64,000 bases of DNA from Actinomycetota bacterium (GCA_023488455.1 JAMDDV010000015.1:74672-138671); one strand, 5' to 3'; counted from the first letter of the stretch, positions 45,024-53,552 are shown. Notes: a model not told the origin generated them from the sequence alone. Numbers and translations: made by a program.

Positions 45024-45256
45024 CTTACCAATTCTAATATTGCGTGGGTTGTTCTTTCTAAAAAAGAATATTTCTAGATAACAGATGCGGAGAAACTAAG
45101 CTTAAATTTGGTTTGTCTATAAGGCTTAGTGGAGCAAATGACAAAACCGAATTCTAAAGTTTTAAGCTTGTTTGTCGATATATTTAGTGTAGATGTAACC
45201 GTACCGACAAAAACAGAGCTGATTAAAATGGGCGCATTGGTCAGCTCTGTTTTTTA
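45024..45256 (+). ncRNA. Candidate riboswitch copy 1 with distal terminator
   Basis: The element includes CTTAC pairing with GTGGG (45044-45048), a TTCTTT/AAAGAA hairpin, GCGGAGAAACTAAGC, GGTTTGTC, GCTTAGTGGAGCAAATG and GACAAAACCGA (ending 45150). ACTAAGC/GCTTAGT forms a stem and TTGTC/GACAA plus GG/CC a pseudoknot. From about 45039 to 45151 it is identical to copy 2. Here the expression platform is longer: TTTGTCG near 45171 can pair with the aptamer GACAAA or with CGACAAA near 45205, and a terminator (ACAGAGCTGA/TCAGCTCTGT) ends at a T-run at 45251-45255. It precedes a large membrane protein gene. Confidence 0.75.
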
Positions 45257-45340
45257 TATTGTCTTGATAATTTAGCAGCATGGTGGCTATTATGTAAATA
45301 GTTTTTTGTAAATAATTGTCTTATCAGCAAGTAAATTTCA

Positions 45341-47533
45341 ATGAATTTGTTAAAGTCTATCCAGAATAAGTTTATCAGGCAAAGTAAAAATCTTGATAGA
45401 AAGCACAGTGTTTACAGTCGTCTTTCCACTATTTTTGTTTTCCTGGTCATTTATGTAGTTCTAATTTTAGCTTATAAACCAAATCTGCTGTTTAGCTTGA
45501 CGACGACATCTGGAGGCGACATGGGAGCTCATCACTATGCCGCAAAATTTCTAATTGAAGAGCTTCTACCTCGTTTTCGTCTATCTGGATGGTCGATGGG
45601 ATGGTATGCTGGGATACCCATGTTCTCTTTTTATTTCCCACTTCCATTTTTGCTTATTGCTCTTTTAAGTAAAATAATCCCTTACCTTATTGCTTTCAAG
45701 TTGATAACCGTGCTTGGTGTTTTTATGCTGCCCTTGGCTGCTTATGCATTTGCGCGGCTTTTAAGATTTCAATCTCCATTACCACAACTTGCAGCCATTT
45801 TCGCTGCAGTCTTTCTCTTCATGAAGAGCTATTCAATTTATGGTGGTAATATTTTAAGTACTCTAGCAGGTGAATTTAGCTACTCGCTCAGTTTTGCGCT
45901 GGTCTTCATTTTTATGGGTACGTTGTATCGAGGCATGGAGAGGGGGAGGTTTGACTGGTTATTTGTGCTTAATTGTCTGATATTGACGACTTTAGCTCTT
46001 TCTCATGTAGTAACCACTATCTCTTTGATATTGATGGTTCCTGGGCTTTTGCTGATTAATAGGCAGTGGAAATCAGTTATCTATGTGGTGTCTGTTTTTC
46101 TTATAGGTTTTTGTCTGACGGCATTTTGGTCCTTGCCATTTTTGGATAAATTTAGTTGGACAACCAACATGGGATGGATGAGCATCCGAACTCTTAAAGA
46201 TTACTTGCCTGTAGAGATTCGTCCTGCGGCAGTGATTGCTTTGGTGGGAATAATTTATTCTTTTAGAAAAAAGGATATTCGTACTATTCCGCTTCTTTGG
46301 GGTACATTTATTTTTGCAGTCGTATTTTTTGTATTGCCTGAGGGTCGATTATGGAATGGAAGATTGCTTCCATTTTTATTTTTTTTAATATACATATGGG
46401 CAGCTTATGGGTTTTATAGTCTTTTTAATTCTTTGATTCTATTGTTAAAAAAGCTTTTTGGAATACAGGGTGAAATAATTTCGCATGTATATACCCCGAT
46501 AATTGCAGTTATCCTTGGTTTTGTGATTTTTTTTAGTAGCGCACAGGCACAAAATTGGATCAGGTGGAACTATTCTGGGTATGAATCCAAGGAAAATTGG
46601 GCACAATATGAGCGAGTTATGGATTATTTAAATACATTACCGTCGGGCAGGGTTATGAATGAACATGACAATGACAGGATTGGTAAATTTGGTACTCCAA
46701 GAGCTTTTGAGTTGATCCCGTACTGGACGGACCAGCCTGTCATGGAGGGTACTTTACCGGAGAGCTCTTTTACCGCTCCTTTTCACTTTATTAATCAAGC
46801 TGAGCTTTCAGTACATCCAGGATCTGGAATTGGATGGATCGATTTTCCATCCGTAAATGTTTCACGCGGCATAACTCACCTTCAGCTTATGAATATTAGC
46901 TATCTGATCGTCAGCTCCCCTGAAGTAGTGGGAGAGATGGCAAGAGATCAGCGCGTAGAGTTTCTTGTTAAAATTGGGGACTTCAGTATTTTTCGAATAA
47001 AAAACAGTAGCGGTTATGTCGAAATAATGAAAAACTGGCCGCTGCGCCTGAAAACGAATAGTTGGCAAAAAACGATAATTCCCTGGTATCTTGAGGAGTC
47101 AGCTCTTGATGTCCCGGTCATTTGGGATAGGGGAGAGGTTGCAATTAAAGTGTTCGATCCAATTGAAGCACCTGATCTGATTAGTCCTCCAATTAAACCT
47201 ATCAATGCCGAGGGTGTTGTGAAGATAGAAATAATTGAAAATGAAAAGATTTTTTTTAAGACCACTGCTGTTGGGTATCCCCACTTGGTAAAAGTTTCCT
47301 ATTTTCCAAACTGGCGGGCTCAAGGCGCTGATGGACCTTTTGTCGTGTCACCATCTTTTATGATGGTAATCCCCAGGCAGCAGGAAGTTACATTGATCTA
47401 TGAAAAAACTAATTCTGAAATCATAGGGTTGATATTGACCCTGGTCAGCTGGGTAGCTCTCTTTATATTATTAATTTTGAATTTAAAAAGAATTTTCTCA
47501 TTGTGCAAGCGAAGCAAAGAGTTGGTGCATTAG
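45341..47533 (+). CDS. Large polytopic membrane protein, GT-C/PTPS-related type
   Basis: The 730-residue protein has about a dozen hydrophobic helices up to residue 400 and an extracytoplasmic C-terminal region with a final helix near 695-715. The early loop GGDMGAHHYAAKFLIEELLP with an acidic pair fits GT-C glycosyltransferase-like membrane proteins, including the '6-pyruvoyl-tetrahydropterin synthase-related' membrane family. It may transfer sugars from lipid carriers to envelope targets. The start lies 85 bases after the terminator of the leader RNA and has no clear ribosome site. Confidence 0.65.
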   Translation: MNLLKSIQNKFIRQSKNLDRKHSVYSRLSTIFVFLVIYVVLILAYKPNLLFSLTTTSGGDMGAHHYAAKFLIEELLPRFRLSGWSMGWYAGIPMFSFYFPLPFLLIALLSKIIPYLIAFKLITVLGVFMLPLAAYAFARLLRFQSPLPQLAAIFAAVFLFMKSYSIYGGNILSTLAGEFSYSLSFALVFIFMGTLYRGMERGRFDWLFVLNCLILTTLALSHVVTTISLILMVPGLLLINRQWKSVIYVVSVFLIGFCLTAFWSLPFLDKFSWTTNMGWMSIRTLKDYLPVEIRPAAVIALVGIIYSFRKKDIRTIPLLWGTFIFAVVFFVLPEGRLWNGRLLPFLFFLIYIWAAYGFYSLFNSLILLLKKLFGIQGEIISHVYTPIIAVILGFVIFFSSAQAQNWIRWNYSGYESKENWAQYERVMDYLNTLPSGRVMNEHDNDRIGKFGTPRAFELIPYWTDQPVMEGTLPESSFTAPFHFINQAELSVHPGSGIGWIDFPSVNVSRGITHLQLMNISYLIVSSPEVVGEMARDQRVEFLVKIGDFSIFRIKNSSGYVEIMKNWPLRLKTNSWQKTIIPWYLEESALDVPVIWDRGEVAIKVFDPIEAPDLISPPIKPINAEGVVKIEIIENEKIFFKTTAVGYPHLVKVSYFPNWRAQGADGPFVVSPSFMMVIPRQQEVTLIYEKTNSEIIGLILTLVSWVALFILLILNLKRIFSLCKRSKELVH

Positions 47534-47557
47534 TAGAAAGACCTTCTAGCATTATAT

Positions 47558-47752
47558 CTATGATTTGATTAAGTCACTTTCCAGGTGATTTTTGGCTTGA
47601 TTGATAAGCAAAGGGGATAAGATTAAGATGTAATCACCCATTAGAGCGTGGCGAAGCACCTCACGTGGCCATCTTGGGAAGGCTGAGCCAGCTATAAGGA
47701 CGGTTGCATCCAGCATGACTCTAGGAAGTCTTTTGCCGGATGGCTCTGCCAT
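47558..47752 (-). pseudogene. Truncated PIN-domain toxin
   Basis: The 64-residue frame starts after GAGGAG and reads VMLDATVLIAGSAFPRWPREVLRHA, then ILSPLLINQAKNHL, the N-terminal third of a PIN toxin. It stops at 47558, far short of the usual 130-150 residues, and lacks the C-terminal acidic residues. Its Phd-type antitoxin gene upstream is complete. Confidence 0.6.
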
Positions 47753-48053
47753 ATTGCTCCTCAAAGACCTTTTGTTTGGTCTTCTCCATGTCCTCGATCA
47801 GTTGTTCTTCAGTGATGCCTCTGCGTTCCGCCTCTTTGCCCAAAGCTCTGGTGAAGTATTCAAAGTGCTCTAATTTTTCCAATTGAGTGAGCTTTTCAAG
47901 ATCATCAATGCCGATGATGGCAGCTACAGATAAGCCGCCTTTCTCTATGATTATGCGCTCATCACATCGATGGACGCGCTTAAGCACCTGACCAAAATTA
48001 GTTCTTGCTTCTGAGGCTTTGATGGTGTGCAGCATGGGCTTTCTTTCTATCAC
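47721..48053 (-). CDS. Phd/YefM-type antitoxin
   Basis: The 110-residue protein has the Phd fold (HTIKASEARTNFGQVLKRVH, ERIIIEKGGLSVAAIIGIDDLEKL) and a long charged helical tail. GTG 48053 is six bases after GAGGTG. It overlaps the truncated PIN gene by 32 bases. With that toxin broken, this is likely an orphan antitoxin. Confidence 0.75.
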   Translation of the reverse strand: MIERKPMLHTIKASEARTNFGQVLKRVHRCDERIIIEKGGLSVAAIIGIDDLEKLTQLEKLEHFEYFTRALGKEAERRGITEEQLIEDMEKTKQKVFEEQYGRAIRQKTS

Positions 48054-48215
48054 TCATATCACCTCATTGGTTAAATTTGTTCAATTTTAGGCAATATACA
48101 TCAAAACTAACATAATATCAAGTACCTGTTGTTTAAAATAGGACTATTTGACGTTGCTCATATTTTTCCTTACAATAAAGTAAGATATATAAATTCTTAC
48201 GAAGGAGCTAAGGAC

Positions 48216-48443
48216 ATGATAGATGCCAAGCTTACCTCTAAAGGTCAGCTGACTATTCCTAAATTAGTAAGGGAGCGCTTAGGCATAAGACCTGGTGATG
48301 AGGTGGAATTTGTAGAGGAGACCGATGGGTATTTAATGAAGAAACGGGTGGAAATATCTCCCTTTGATAAGTACTTGGGTTATCTGAAGGGCAAGGAAGG
48401 AGAAGATCCGGATCAGATTATCGAGGCCTTGCGGGGACGATGA
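48216..48443 (+). CDS. AbrB/MazE-like antitoxin of the PIN pair
   Basis: The 75-residue product starts at ATG 48216 with GAAGGAG upstream. It has the swapped-hairpin DNA-binding domain AKLTSKGQLTIPKLVRERLG, IRPGDEVEFVEE, then a toxin-binding tail (FDKYLGYLKGKEGEDPDQIIEALRGR). Its stop overlaps the toxin start by four bases (ATGA). The longer frame from 48129 is not supported by a ribosome site. Confidence 0.82.
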   Translation: MIDAKLTSKGQLTIPKLVRERLGIRPGDEVEFVEETDGYLMKKRVEISPFDKYLGYLKGKEGEDPDQIIEALRGR

Positions 48444-48910
48444 TTACAGCTATTGACACTAACATTCTCCTGGATATCCTTATCCCCGGTGCTCCCCATG
48501 AAGAGGCTTCTAAACTCTGGCTCGATGAGGCGAATGAGAGCGGTGCCCTAATAATCAGTGAGGTAGTCTACTCCGAACTTGCTTCTCAATTTGACTCTCA
48601 AGAGGAGCTGGATTCCTTCCTGGAAGATACTGCAATCCGCCTTACCCCCTCGACAGGAATAGCTCTTTACAGGGCAGGCAAAGCCTGGAAGATTTACTCT
48701 AGCCAACGCTCAGAGAAGCTCCAGTGTCCCCAGTGCGGAAAAGATCTTGTTGTCCAATGTGAAGAGTGTGGGATGGCCATTACCAGGAGACAGCATCTTC
48801 TGAGTGACTTTCTTGTTGGTGGCCATGCTCTTATACAGGCAGATGTTCTTCTTACCAGAGACAGAGGCTATTACAAAACTTACTTTCCAGAGTTGATACT
48901 CAAGGGGTAA
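48440..48910 (+). CDS. PIN-domain toxin with an inserted zinc ribbon
   Basis: The 156-residue protein has PIN acidic residues in AIDTNILLDILIP, ISEVVYSELA and SDFLVGGHALIQADVLLTRDRGYY. Between the third and fourth helices lies CPQCGKDLVVQCEECG, two CxxC knuckles that probably bind zinc. PIN toxins with such an insertion followed by RQHLLSDFLVGGHAL are a known subgroup. It is intact and coupled to its AbrB-type antitoxin. Confidence 0.83.
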   Translation: MITAIDTNILLDILIPGAPHEEASKLWLDEANESGALIISEVVYSELASQFDSQEELDSFLEDTAIRLTPSTGIALYRAGKAWKIYSSQRSEKLQCPQCGKDLVVQCEECGMAITRRQHLLSDFLVGGHALIQADVLLTRDRGYYKTYFPELILKG

Positions 48911-48973
48911 TTTAGAAACGCTCTCTTTTGGAAGAATTGATTTCAAAAGTCGAAGATAAGTAGGTTAGATAAC

Positions 48974-49606
48974 TTATTTATCCTCTGGCTCTCCAATCAT
49001 CTTTGCGAATACGATAAGGCGTTCCTTAGCGCTGTACTTTGGATTGCATGTTGTGAGCACAAGCGATGGGTACGGAGTAGGGTTGAGAACCCATACGTCA
49101 GTTGGTTTAACTATCATCAGTTCCGTTACGAAATACCTATATATAGTATCGAAGGACTCCAGAGTAATCTCATCTCCAGCTTTTAATTTATCTACGTTGA
49201 AGAACGGTGCCCCATAGGTTGTTCTGTGTCCAGATATTGCTACAGTCCCTATGCTTCCAGGGTAGGAAGTCCCGATGATGTGCCCTGGGCCCTTCTTTAA
49301 GGTCTCTCTGTCTGTACCATCTAATACAACGGTATCAAGGTTTATAGCAGGAATTAACATTCGAAGCGGAAAGTCTGCTGGAGGTTTACCCTCCTTAAGC
49401 TCTATCTTCTCTTCTTCTTTTATCTCCTCCAGCTTTTCTTTGTACTGCTCCTCACTTATCTTCCATTCTACAAGCGCATTTTCCTGATCTTTTATGGAGA
49501 ATAAATTCTGTATCTTTGGAGCAAAAATAACACCGACGCCAGCAAGAATTAAAACTATGCCAAGTATTCTAAGCAGCCAGACTAATTTTTTTGAACCTAT
49601 CTTCAT
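48974..49606 (-). CDS. Sortase (class D/E type)
   Basis: The 210-residue protein has an N-terminal membrane helix (about residues 8-30), a Glu/Lys-rich stalk (EEQYKEKLEEIKEEEK), then the sortase barrel. Catalytic residues are the histidine in SGHRTTYGAPF, cysteine in LTTCNPKYS and arginine in KERLIV. Sortases cut LPxTG-like signals and link proteins to the wall. The next plus-strand gene encodes a protein with a C-terminal LPFTG signal, its likely substrate. TTC rather than TLxTC spelling and the actinobacterial setting favour class E or D. Confidence 0.88.
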   Translation of the reverse strand: MKIGSKKLVWLLRILGIVLILAGVGVIFAPKIQNLFSIKDQENALVEWKISEEQYKEKLEEIKEEEKIELKEGKPPADFPLRMLIPAINLDTVVLDGTDRETLKKGPGHIIGTSYPGSIGTVAISGHRTTYGAPFFNVDKLKAGDEITLESFDTIYRYFVTELMIVKPTDVWVLNPTPYPSLVLTTCNPKYSAKERLIVFAKMIGEPEDK

Positions 49607-49731
49607 GCAAAACCCTTAAATATCTATTATTAATAATTATTATTGCTAATATACAAGAATTTTTTCTGTTTGCAACAAATATATGTTTTTTCTGTGTATA
49701 TTAATAAATACTGAATTTTGCATAATTTCTA

Positions 49732-49760
49732 TTGACAATAGTAAATTACTTGGCTATATT
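49732..49760 (+). promoter_or_regulatory. Promoter for the LPFTG protein leader
   Basis: TTGACA (49732-49737) and TATATT (49755-49760) are 17 bp apart. Transcription would start about 30 bases before the leader RNA copy 2. The interval from the sortase gene (49607) to here is A+T rich and shows nothing else. Confidence 0.7.
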
Positions 49761-49797
49761 TTATCCAACAGTTTAATAACAATATGTAACATATGCG

Positions 49798-49946
49798 CCC
49801 ACCAATATAATATTGCGTGGGTTGTTCTTTCTAAAAAAGAATATTTCTAGATAACAGATGCGGAGAAACTAAGCTTAAATTTGGTTTGTCTATAAGGCTT
49901 AGTGGAGCAAATGACAAAACCGACTGAGTGATCAGTCGGTTTTTTT
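49798..49946 (+). ncRNA. Candidate riboswitch copy 2 with overlapping terminator
   Basis: CCCAC (49798-49802) pairs with GTGGG; then come a TTCTTT/AAAGAA hairpin, ACTAAGC/GCTTAGT stem, GGTTTGTC and GACAAAACCGAC pseudoknot strands. The terminator hairpin ACCGACTGA/TCAGTCGGT (49919-49940) with a T-run uses the same ACCGAC that closes the aptamer. Aptamer folding and termination are therefore mutually exclusive, which predicts that the ligand-bound state turns expression on. The RNA is followed three bases later by a group II intron. Confidence 0.8.
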
Positions 49947-49949
49947 ATT

Positions 49950-50629
49950 GTGCGCACGGCATGCGCGACCTTGACGGTGAAAGTCCGTTACGGGGGTTGA
50001 TAGCACCAACCGTTAGCCAAAGGTAAGGGTGTCCATCGTGAGGTGGAATCTGAAGGAAGCTGTAGGCAAAATCCCGGCCTGACGAACAGAAACTGCATAT
50101 AAGGCATATATAAGCCGGATGAGTTTGCAATACAAAACGAAGTCCAATGCTATCCGAGGCTTAAGGTGTAAATGCAGCAGGTAGACGGGAGGAAAGGGCG
50201 CGGGCTTACTCGCGGAGGTCTGGCAGATATGTCTAAGAGAAATGAATTCTCAAAGACAACCCATGTAGTGATACATGGACTGAACTGTCAGAAATCAGCA
50301 GAGGCCATATTACCAGGTCAGACTAACATGACTTGGGAAGGGCTGAACATCAGGAGGTTTCGGAGACTTGAAAGATTCGAGAGGAATGCAAAGAAAGCAG
50401 ACAACTTCATATGAATGTGGAGGCTGGCCGCAGGAAGTAGGAGTGGAACTCCGAGGTAATGCGGGAGCGCTGAGCATTTCTCTGACATCAGAAAGAGGAA
50501 GGAACAATATGCAGAAAGTCGAGACTTTCGTTAGTGTATTAATTCCTGGTGAACCGCCGTATACCGAACGGTACGTACGGTGGTGTGGGAGGACGGGGGT
50601 TGATTAATAATCACCTCCTCCTACCCGAT
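49950..50629 (+). mobile_element. ORF-less group II intron
   Basis: The 5' end GTGCGCACGGCATGCGCGAC followed by GGTGAAAGTCC matches bacterial group II intron boundaries. The 3' part has domain V (GAACCGCCGTATACCGAACGG, then TACGTACGGTGGTG) and a domain VI hairpin ending CTCCTACCCGAT. Length is 680 nt. No reverse transcriptase/maturase is encoded; the small frames inside have no similarity to one. It sits directly behind the terminator of the leader RNA and before the ribosome site of the LPFTG gene, so splicing would only shorten the leader. Confidence 0.85.
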
Positions 50630-50660
50630 TATCTACCTTCATTGAAAGGAGGTGTAAAAA

Positions 50661-53552
50661 TTGAATACCTTAACAGAAAAACGAAATAACATACGCAGAT
50701 TTGGCAAGATTGTCATCCTTGGTCTGATCTTTGGTGCAGCAATAGTGTTGATGTTTGCGCTAACTGCACTAGCTGAGGATCTATCAAGTACCGAGACAAC
50801 GCAGTCCACTGAGACTACTGTGGAGACCACAGTTGAAACGACTGCTGAGACAACTGTGGAGATAACCACAGAGACAACAGCTGATACTACCTCTACAGAG
50901 AGTACAGAAGCAGTCACCACTGAATCAACCGATCAGTCAACGGAAACCACAACTGAGACAACGACTGAAACTACATCAGACACCAGTATAACTGGAACAA
51001 CTGATGTAACTACAGGTGATCCTGTTGCTGTTGATACGACTACAACTGAATCTCTTGGACCTACCATAACAACAGATAAACCAGAATACAACCCCGGCCA
51101 GGAGGTTAATGTCACTGGCAGCGGTTTTGAGGCTGGAGAGGAAGTAACCCTCAGCTTTACAAACGCTGAAGGAACAGTTGAGAACAGCATAACAGTGATA
51201 GCTGATGAGAGCGGAAGCATACAGGCAAGTTATACAATTATCGGTAGTGCTTCGTACACACTAACTGCTGCTGGTGCTATTTCTGGATCTATTGCGCAGA
51301 CAACCTTTATTGATCCAGCTATTCAGATAACACTGGAGGCATGGGACCAGACGCCAAATGAGAAATGGACAACAGGTCAGACATCTGGTTATGCAGAGAG
51401 TGAAATCATTCCATTTAAAGCCACTATTTCCAATCTGACAAATGGTTCAGATTTAACATTTAGTATATTTACTGATAAACAAAATGGTGGAATAAATGGA
51501 TTTGATTATCTTTCTGTTTACAGCAATGATGCTCCAGATGGTGGACCCTTTACTGGATACGTGTCCAGCTCTACACCATTTACAGTTACTGGCGATGGAA
51601 CGCTTATATCTCAGACCCAGCTTGCAGATGTTGTAGAAAGTGGAGTAACTAAATTTGTCTGGCAAATAACAGTTCACTCAACAGCATCCGATTCAGATTT
51701 ATATCTGAGATGGGGTTCACATTTAGCATTAAGTCCAGATGGTGCTTCTGAATGGCCAGGTGCTTCACTTGATGTGAGGCTTGGTGAAGGCCAGGGTGCT
51801 AAAACTGTACCAATTCCAGCTAATCAAATAGAGAGTCCTTTTGATCTAAGCATAAGCGGTTATAAGATCAATGATCTTGATGGAGATAGCGATATAGCAG
51901 AGGGTGAACCCGGATTATCTGGATGGACTATAGAACTTTATAAGTGGCAAGGTAATGATTATCAAAATAATCCATTAGCTACAGCTACAACAGGCAGTGA
52001 TGGATATTATGAATTCACTGGATTAGAAGATGATGAAACTTATAAAGTTAGTGAGGTTCTCCTTGCTGGTTGGAGTCAGACCTATCCAACTACGAATCAA
52101 GGTACATATCCTGGGATAACTCTTGCTAGTGGTAGTGTTACCAACCTCAACTTCGGCAACTTCGAGCTAGGAACCATATCTGGCTACAAGTTCGAGGACC
52201 TTGATGGAAACGGAGTCTGGGATAGTGGTGAGCCAGTGCTAAGTGGCTGGACGATCAATATCTCTGGCCCGAGTTCTGATAGCGATGTGACCGATGGCAG
52301 TGGCTACTACGAGTTCACCGGCCTCTATGCTGGTACCTACAGCTTATATGAGGATCTGCTAAGTGGCTGGACTCAGACGACGACCAACCCATCTGATGTA
52401 GTTGTCACAAGTGGTACTAACTCAACTGAGAACAACTTCGGCAACTTCGAGCTAGGAACCATATCTGGCTACAAGTTCGAGGACCTTGATGGAAACGGAG
52501 TCTGGGATAGTGGTGAGCCAGTGCTAAGTGGCTGGACGATCAATATCTCTGGCCCGAGTTCTGATAGCGATGTGACCGATGGCAGTGGCTACTACGAGTT
52601 CACCGGCCTCTATGCTGGTACCTACAGCTTATATGAGGATCTGCTAAGTGGCTGGACTCAGACGACGACCAACCCATCTGATGTAGTTGTCACAAGTGGT
52701 ACTAACTCAACTGAGAACAACTTCGGCAACTTCGAGCTAGGAACCATATCTGGCTACAAGTTCAATGACCTCAACGGCGATGGTGTCTGGGATCAGAACA
52801 GCGAACCAACACTTGATGGATGGACAATCTACATCAATGGCACAGAGTACTCCGATAGCACCGTTACAAGTGGAGGCGGCTACTACGAGTTTACAGACCT
52901 TCTAGCTGATACCTACAGTCTTTCTGAGGATCTGCTTAGCGGCTGGACTCAGACGCTTAACCCAGGTGATGTCGTGGTCACAAGCGGCACTGACTCAACG
53001 GGTAACGACTTCGGCAACTTCGAGCTAGGAACCATAGGAGATACTATATATGTTGATTTAAATTCCAATGCAGTTCAAGATGCAGGCGAGCCTGGAATAT
53101 CTGGTATAACTGTGTATCTGTATATTGGAAGCATTAACCCACCAAATCTAACCGATACACAGGTGACAGATGGTACTGGATATTACATATTTATTAATAT
53201 TGGTCCAGGAACCTATATAGTGGATGTGGATGATGCAACAATTCCAAGTGGATATAGCCTTACGACTGCAAATGATCCTTTGACTGTTGTAATGACATCT
53301 GGATTGAATTATGATGCTGCAGACTTTGGTTATGTTCCTTCAACGCCGCCACCGCCACCTCCACCACCTCCACCCCCGCTAATTATAGCTGGCATTACTG
53401 AGGTTGAAGGAGGATTGAAAGTAGCTGGCATAACTGAGCTCCCATTTACCGGATCTAATATGCTGGTTGTATACGCAATCGCTATCTTGATGATAATCTC
53501 AGGAACTGCGATTCTATCAACTACTAGAAAGACCAGGAAAGATAGGGCATAA
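50661..53552 (+). CDS. LPXTG-type surface protein with SdrD-B-like repeats
   Basis: The 963-residue protein starts at TTG 50661 behind a perfect AAAGGAGGTG. It has a signal peptide (hydrophobic residues 18-36), a Thr/Glu/Ser-rich low-complexity region (about 37-130), an Ig-like domain (TTDKPEYNPGQEVNVTGSGF), a beta-rich domain, and five SdrD-B/Cna-B-type repeats (GTISGYKFEDLDGNGVWD and relatives) from about 395 to 895. A polyproline linker and LPFTG (927-931) with a membrane helix and basic tail complete a sortase substrate. Expression is likely controlled by leader RNA copy 2 and the intron. It probably acts as an adhesin or stalk. Confidence 0.9.
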   Translation: MNTLTEKRNNIRRFGKIVILGLIFGAAIVLMFALTALAEDLSSTETTQSTETTVETTVETTAETTVEITTETTADTTSTESTEAVTTESTDQSTETTTETTTETTSDTSITGTTDVTTGDPVAVDTTTTESLGPTITTDKPEYNPGQEVNVTGSGFEAGEEVTLSFTNAEGTVENSITVIADESGSIQASYTIIGSASYTLTAAGAISGSIAQTTFIDPAIQITLEAWDQTPNEKWTTGQTSGYAESEIIPFKATISNLTNGSDLTFSIFTDKQNGGINGFDYLSVYSNDAPDGGPFTGYVSSSTPFTVTGDGTLISQTQLADVVESGVTKFVWQITVHSTASDSDLYLRWGSHLALSPDGASEWPGASLDVRLGEGQGAKTVPIPANQIESPFDLSISGYKINDLDGDSDIAEGEPGLSGWTIELYKWQGNDYQNNPLATATTGSDGYYEFTGLEDDETYKVSEVLLAGWSQTYPTTNQGTYPGITLASGSVTNLNFGNFELGTISGYKFEDLDGNGVWDSGEPVLSGWTINISGPSSDSDVTDGSGYYEFTGLYAGTYSLYEDLLSGWTQTTTNPSDVVVTSGTNSTENNFGNFELGTISGYKFEDLDGNGVWDSGEPVLSGWTINISGPSSDSDVTDGSGYYEFTGLYAGTYSLYEDLLSGWTQTTTNPSDVVVTSGTNSTENNFGNFELGTISGYKFNDLNGDGVWDQNSEPTLDGWTIYINGTEYSDSTVTSGGGYYEFTDLLADTYSLSEDLLSGWTQTLNPGDVVVTSGTDSTGNDFGNFELGTIGDTIYVDLNSNAVQDAGEPGISGITVYLYIGSINPPNLTDTQVTDGTGYYIFINIGPGTYIVDVDDATIPSGYSLTTANDPLTVVMTSGLNYDAADFGYVPSTPPPPPPPPPPPLIIAGITEVEGGLKVAGITELPFTGSNMLVVYAIAILMIISGTAILSTTRKTRKDRA
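52152..52721 (+). repeat. Perfect 285-bp tandem duplication in the surface protein gene
   Basis: Two consecutive 285-bp units (52152-52436 and 52437-52721) appear identical base for base, each encoding one 95-residue SdrD-B-like repeat beginning FGNFELGTISGYKFEDL. The start of the unit recurs again at 52722 and 53007 in more diverged repeats. Identity at silent sites points to recent duplication or gene conversion. Confidence 0.9.

Noticed and set aside
45024..45256. Identification of the leader RNA as c-di-GMP-I, c-di-AMP (ydaO), SAM, T-box or TPP riboswitch
   Set aside because: None of the hallmark sequences of those classes as I know them is present; only the c-di-GMP-II core shows similarity.
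46856..46870. Third parS-like site (TGTTTCACGCGGCA) inside the membrane protein gene
   Set aside because: Only the left half matches; the right half of the palindrome is lost, so ParB binding is unlikely.
50172..50414. An 80-residue frame inside the group II intron as a maturase fragment
   Set aside because: It has no reverse transcriptase motifs and overlaps conserved intron RNA domains.
50639..51220. Val/Ser-rich open frames on the minus strand opposite the adhesin
   Set aside because: They are the mirror of the Thr/Glu repeat codons and have no ribosome sites.
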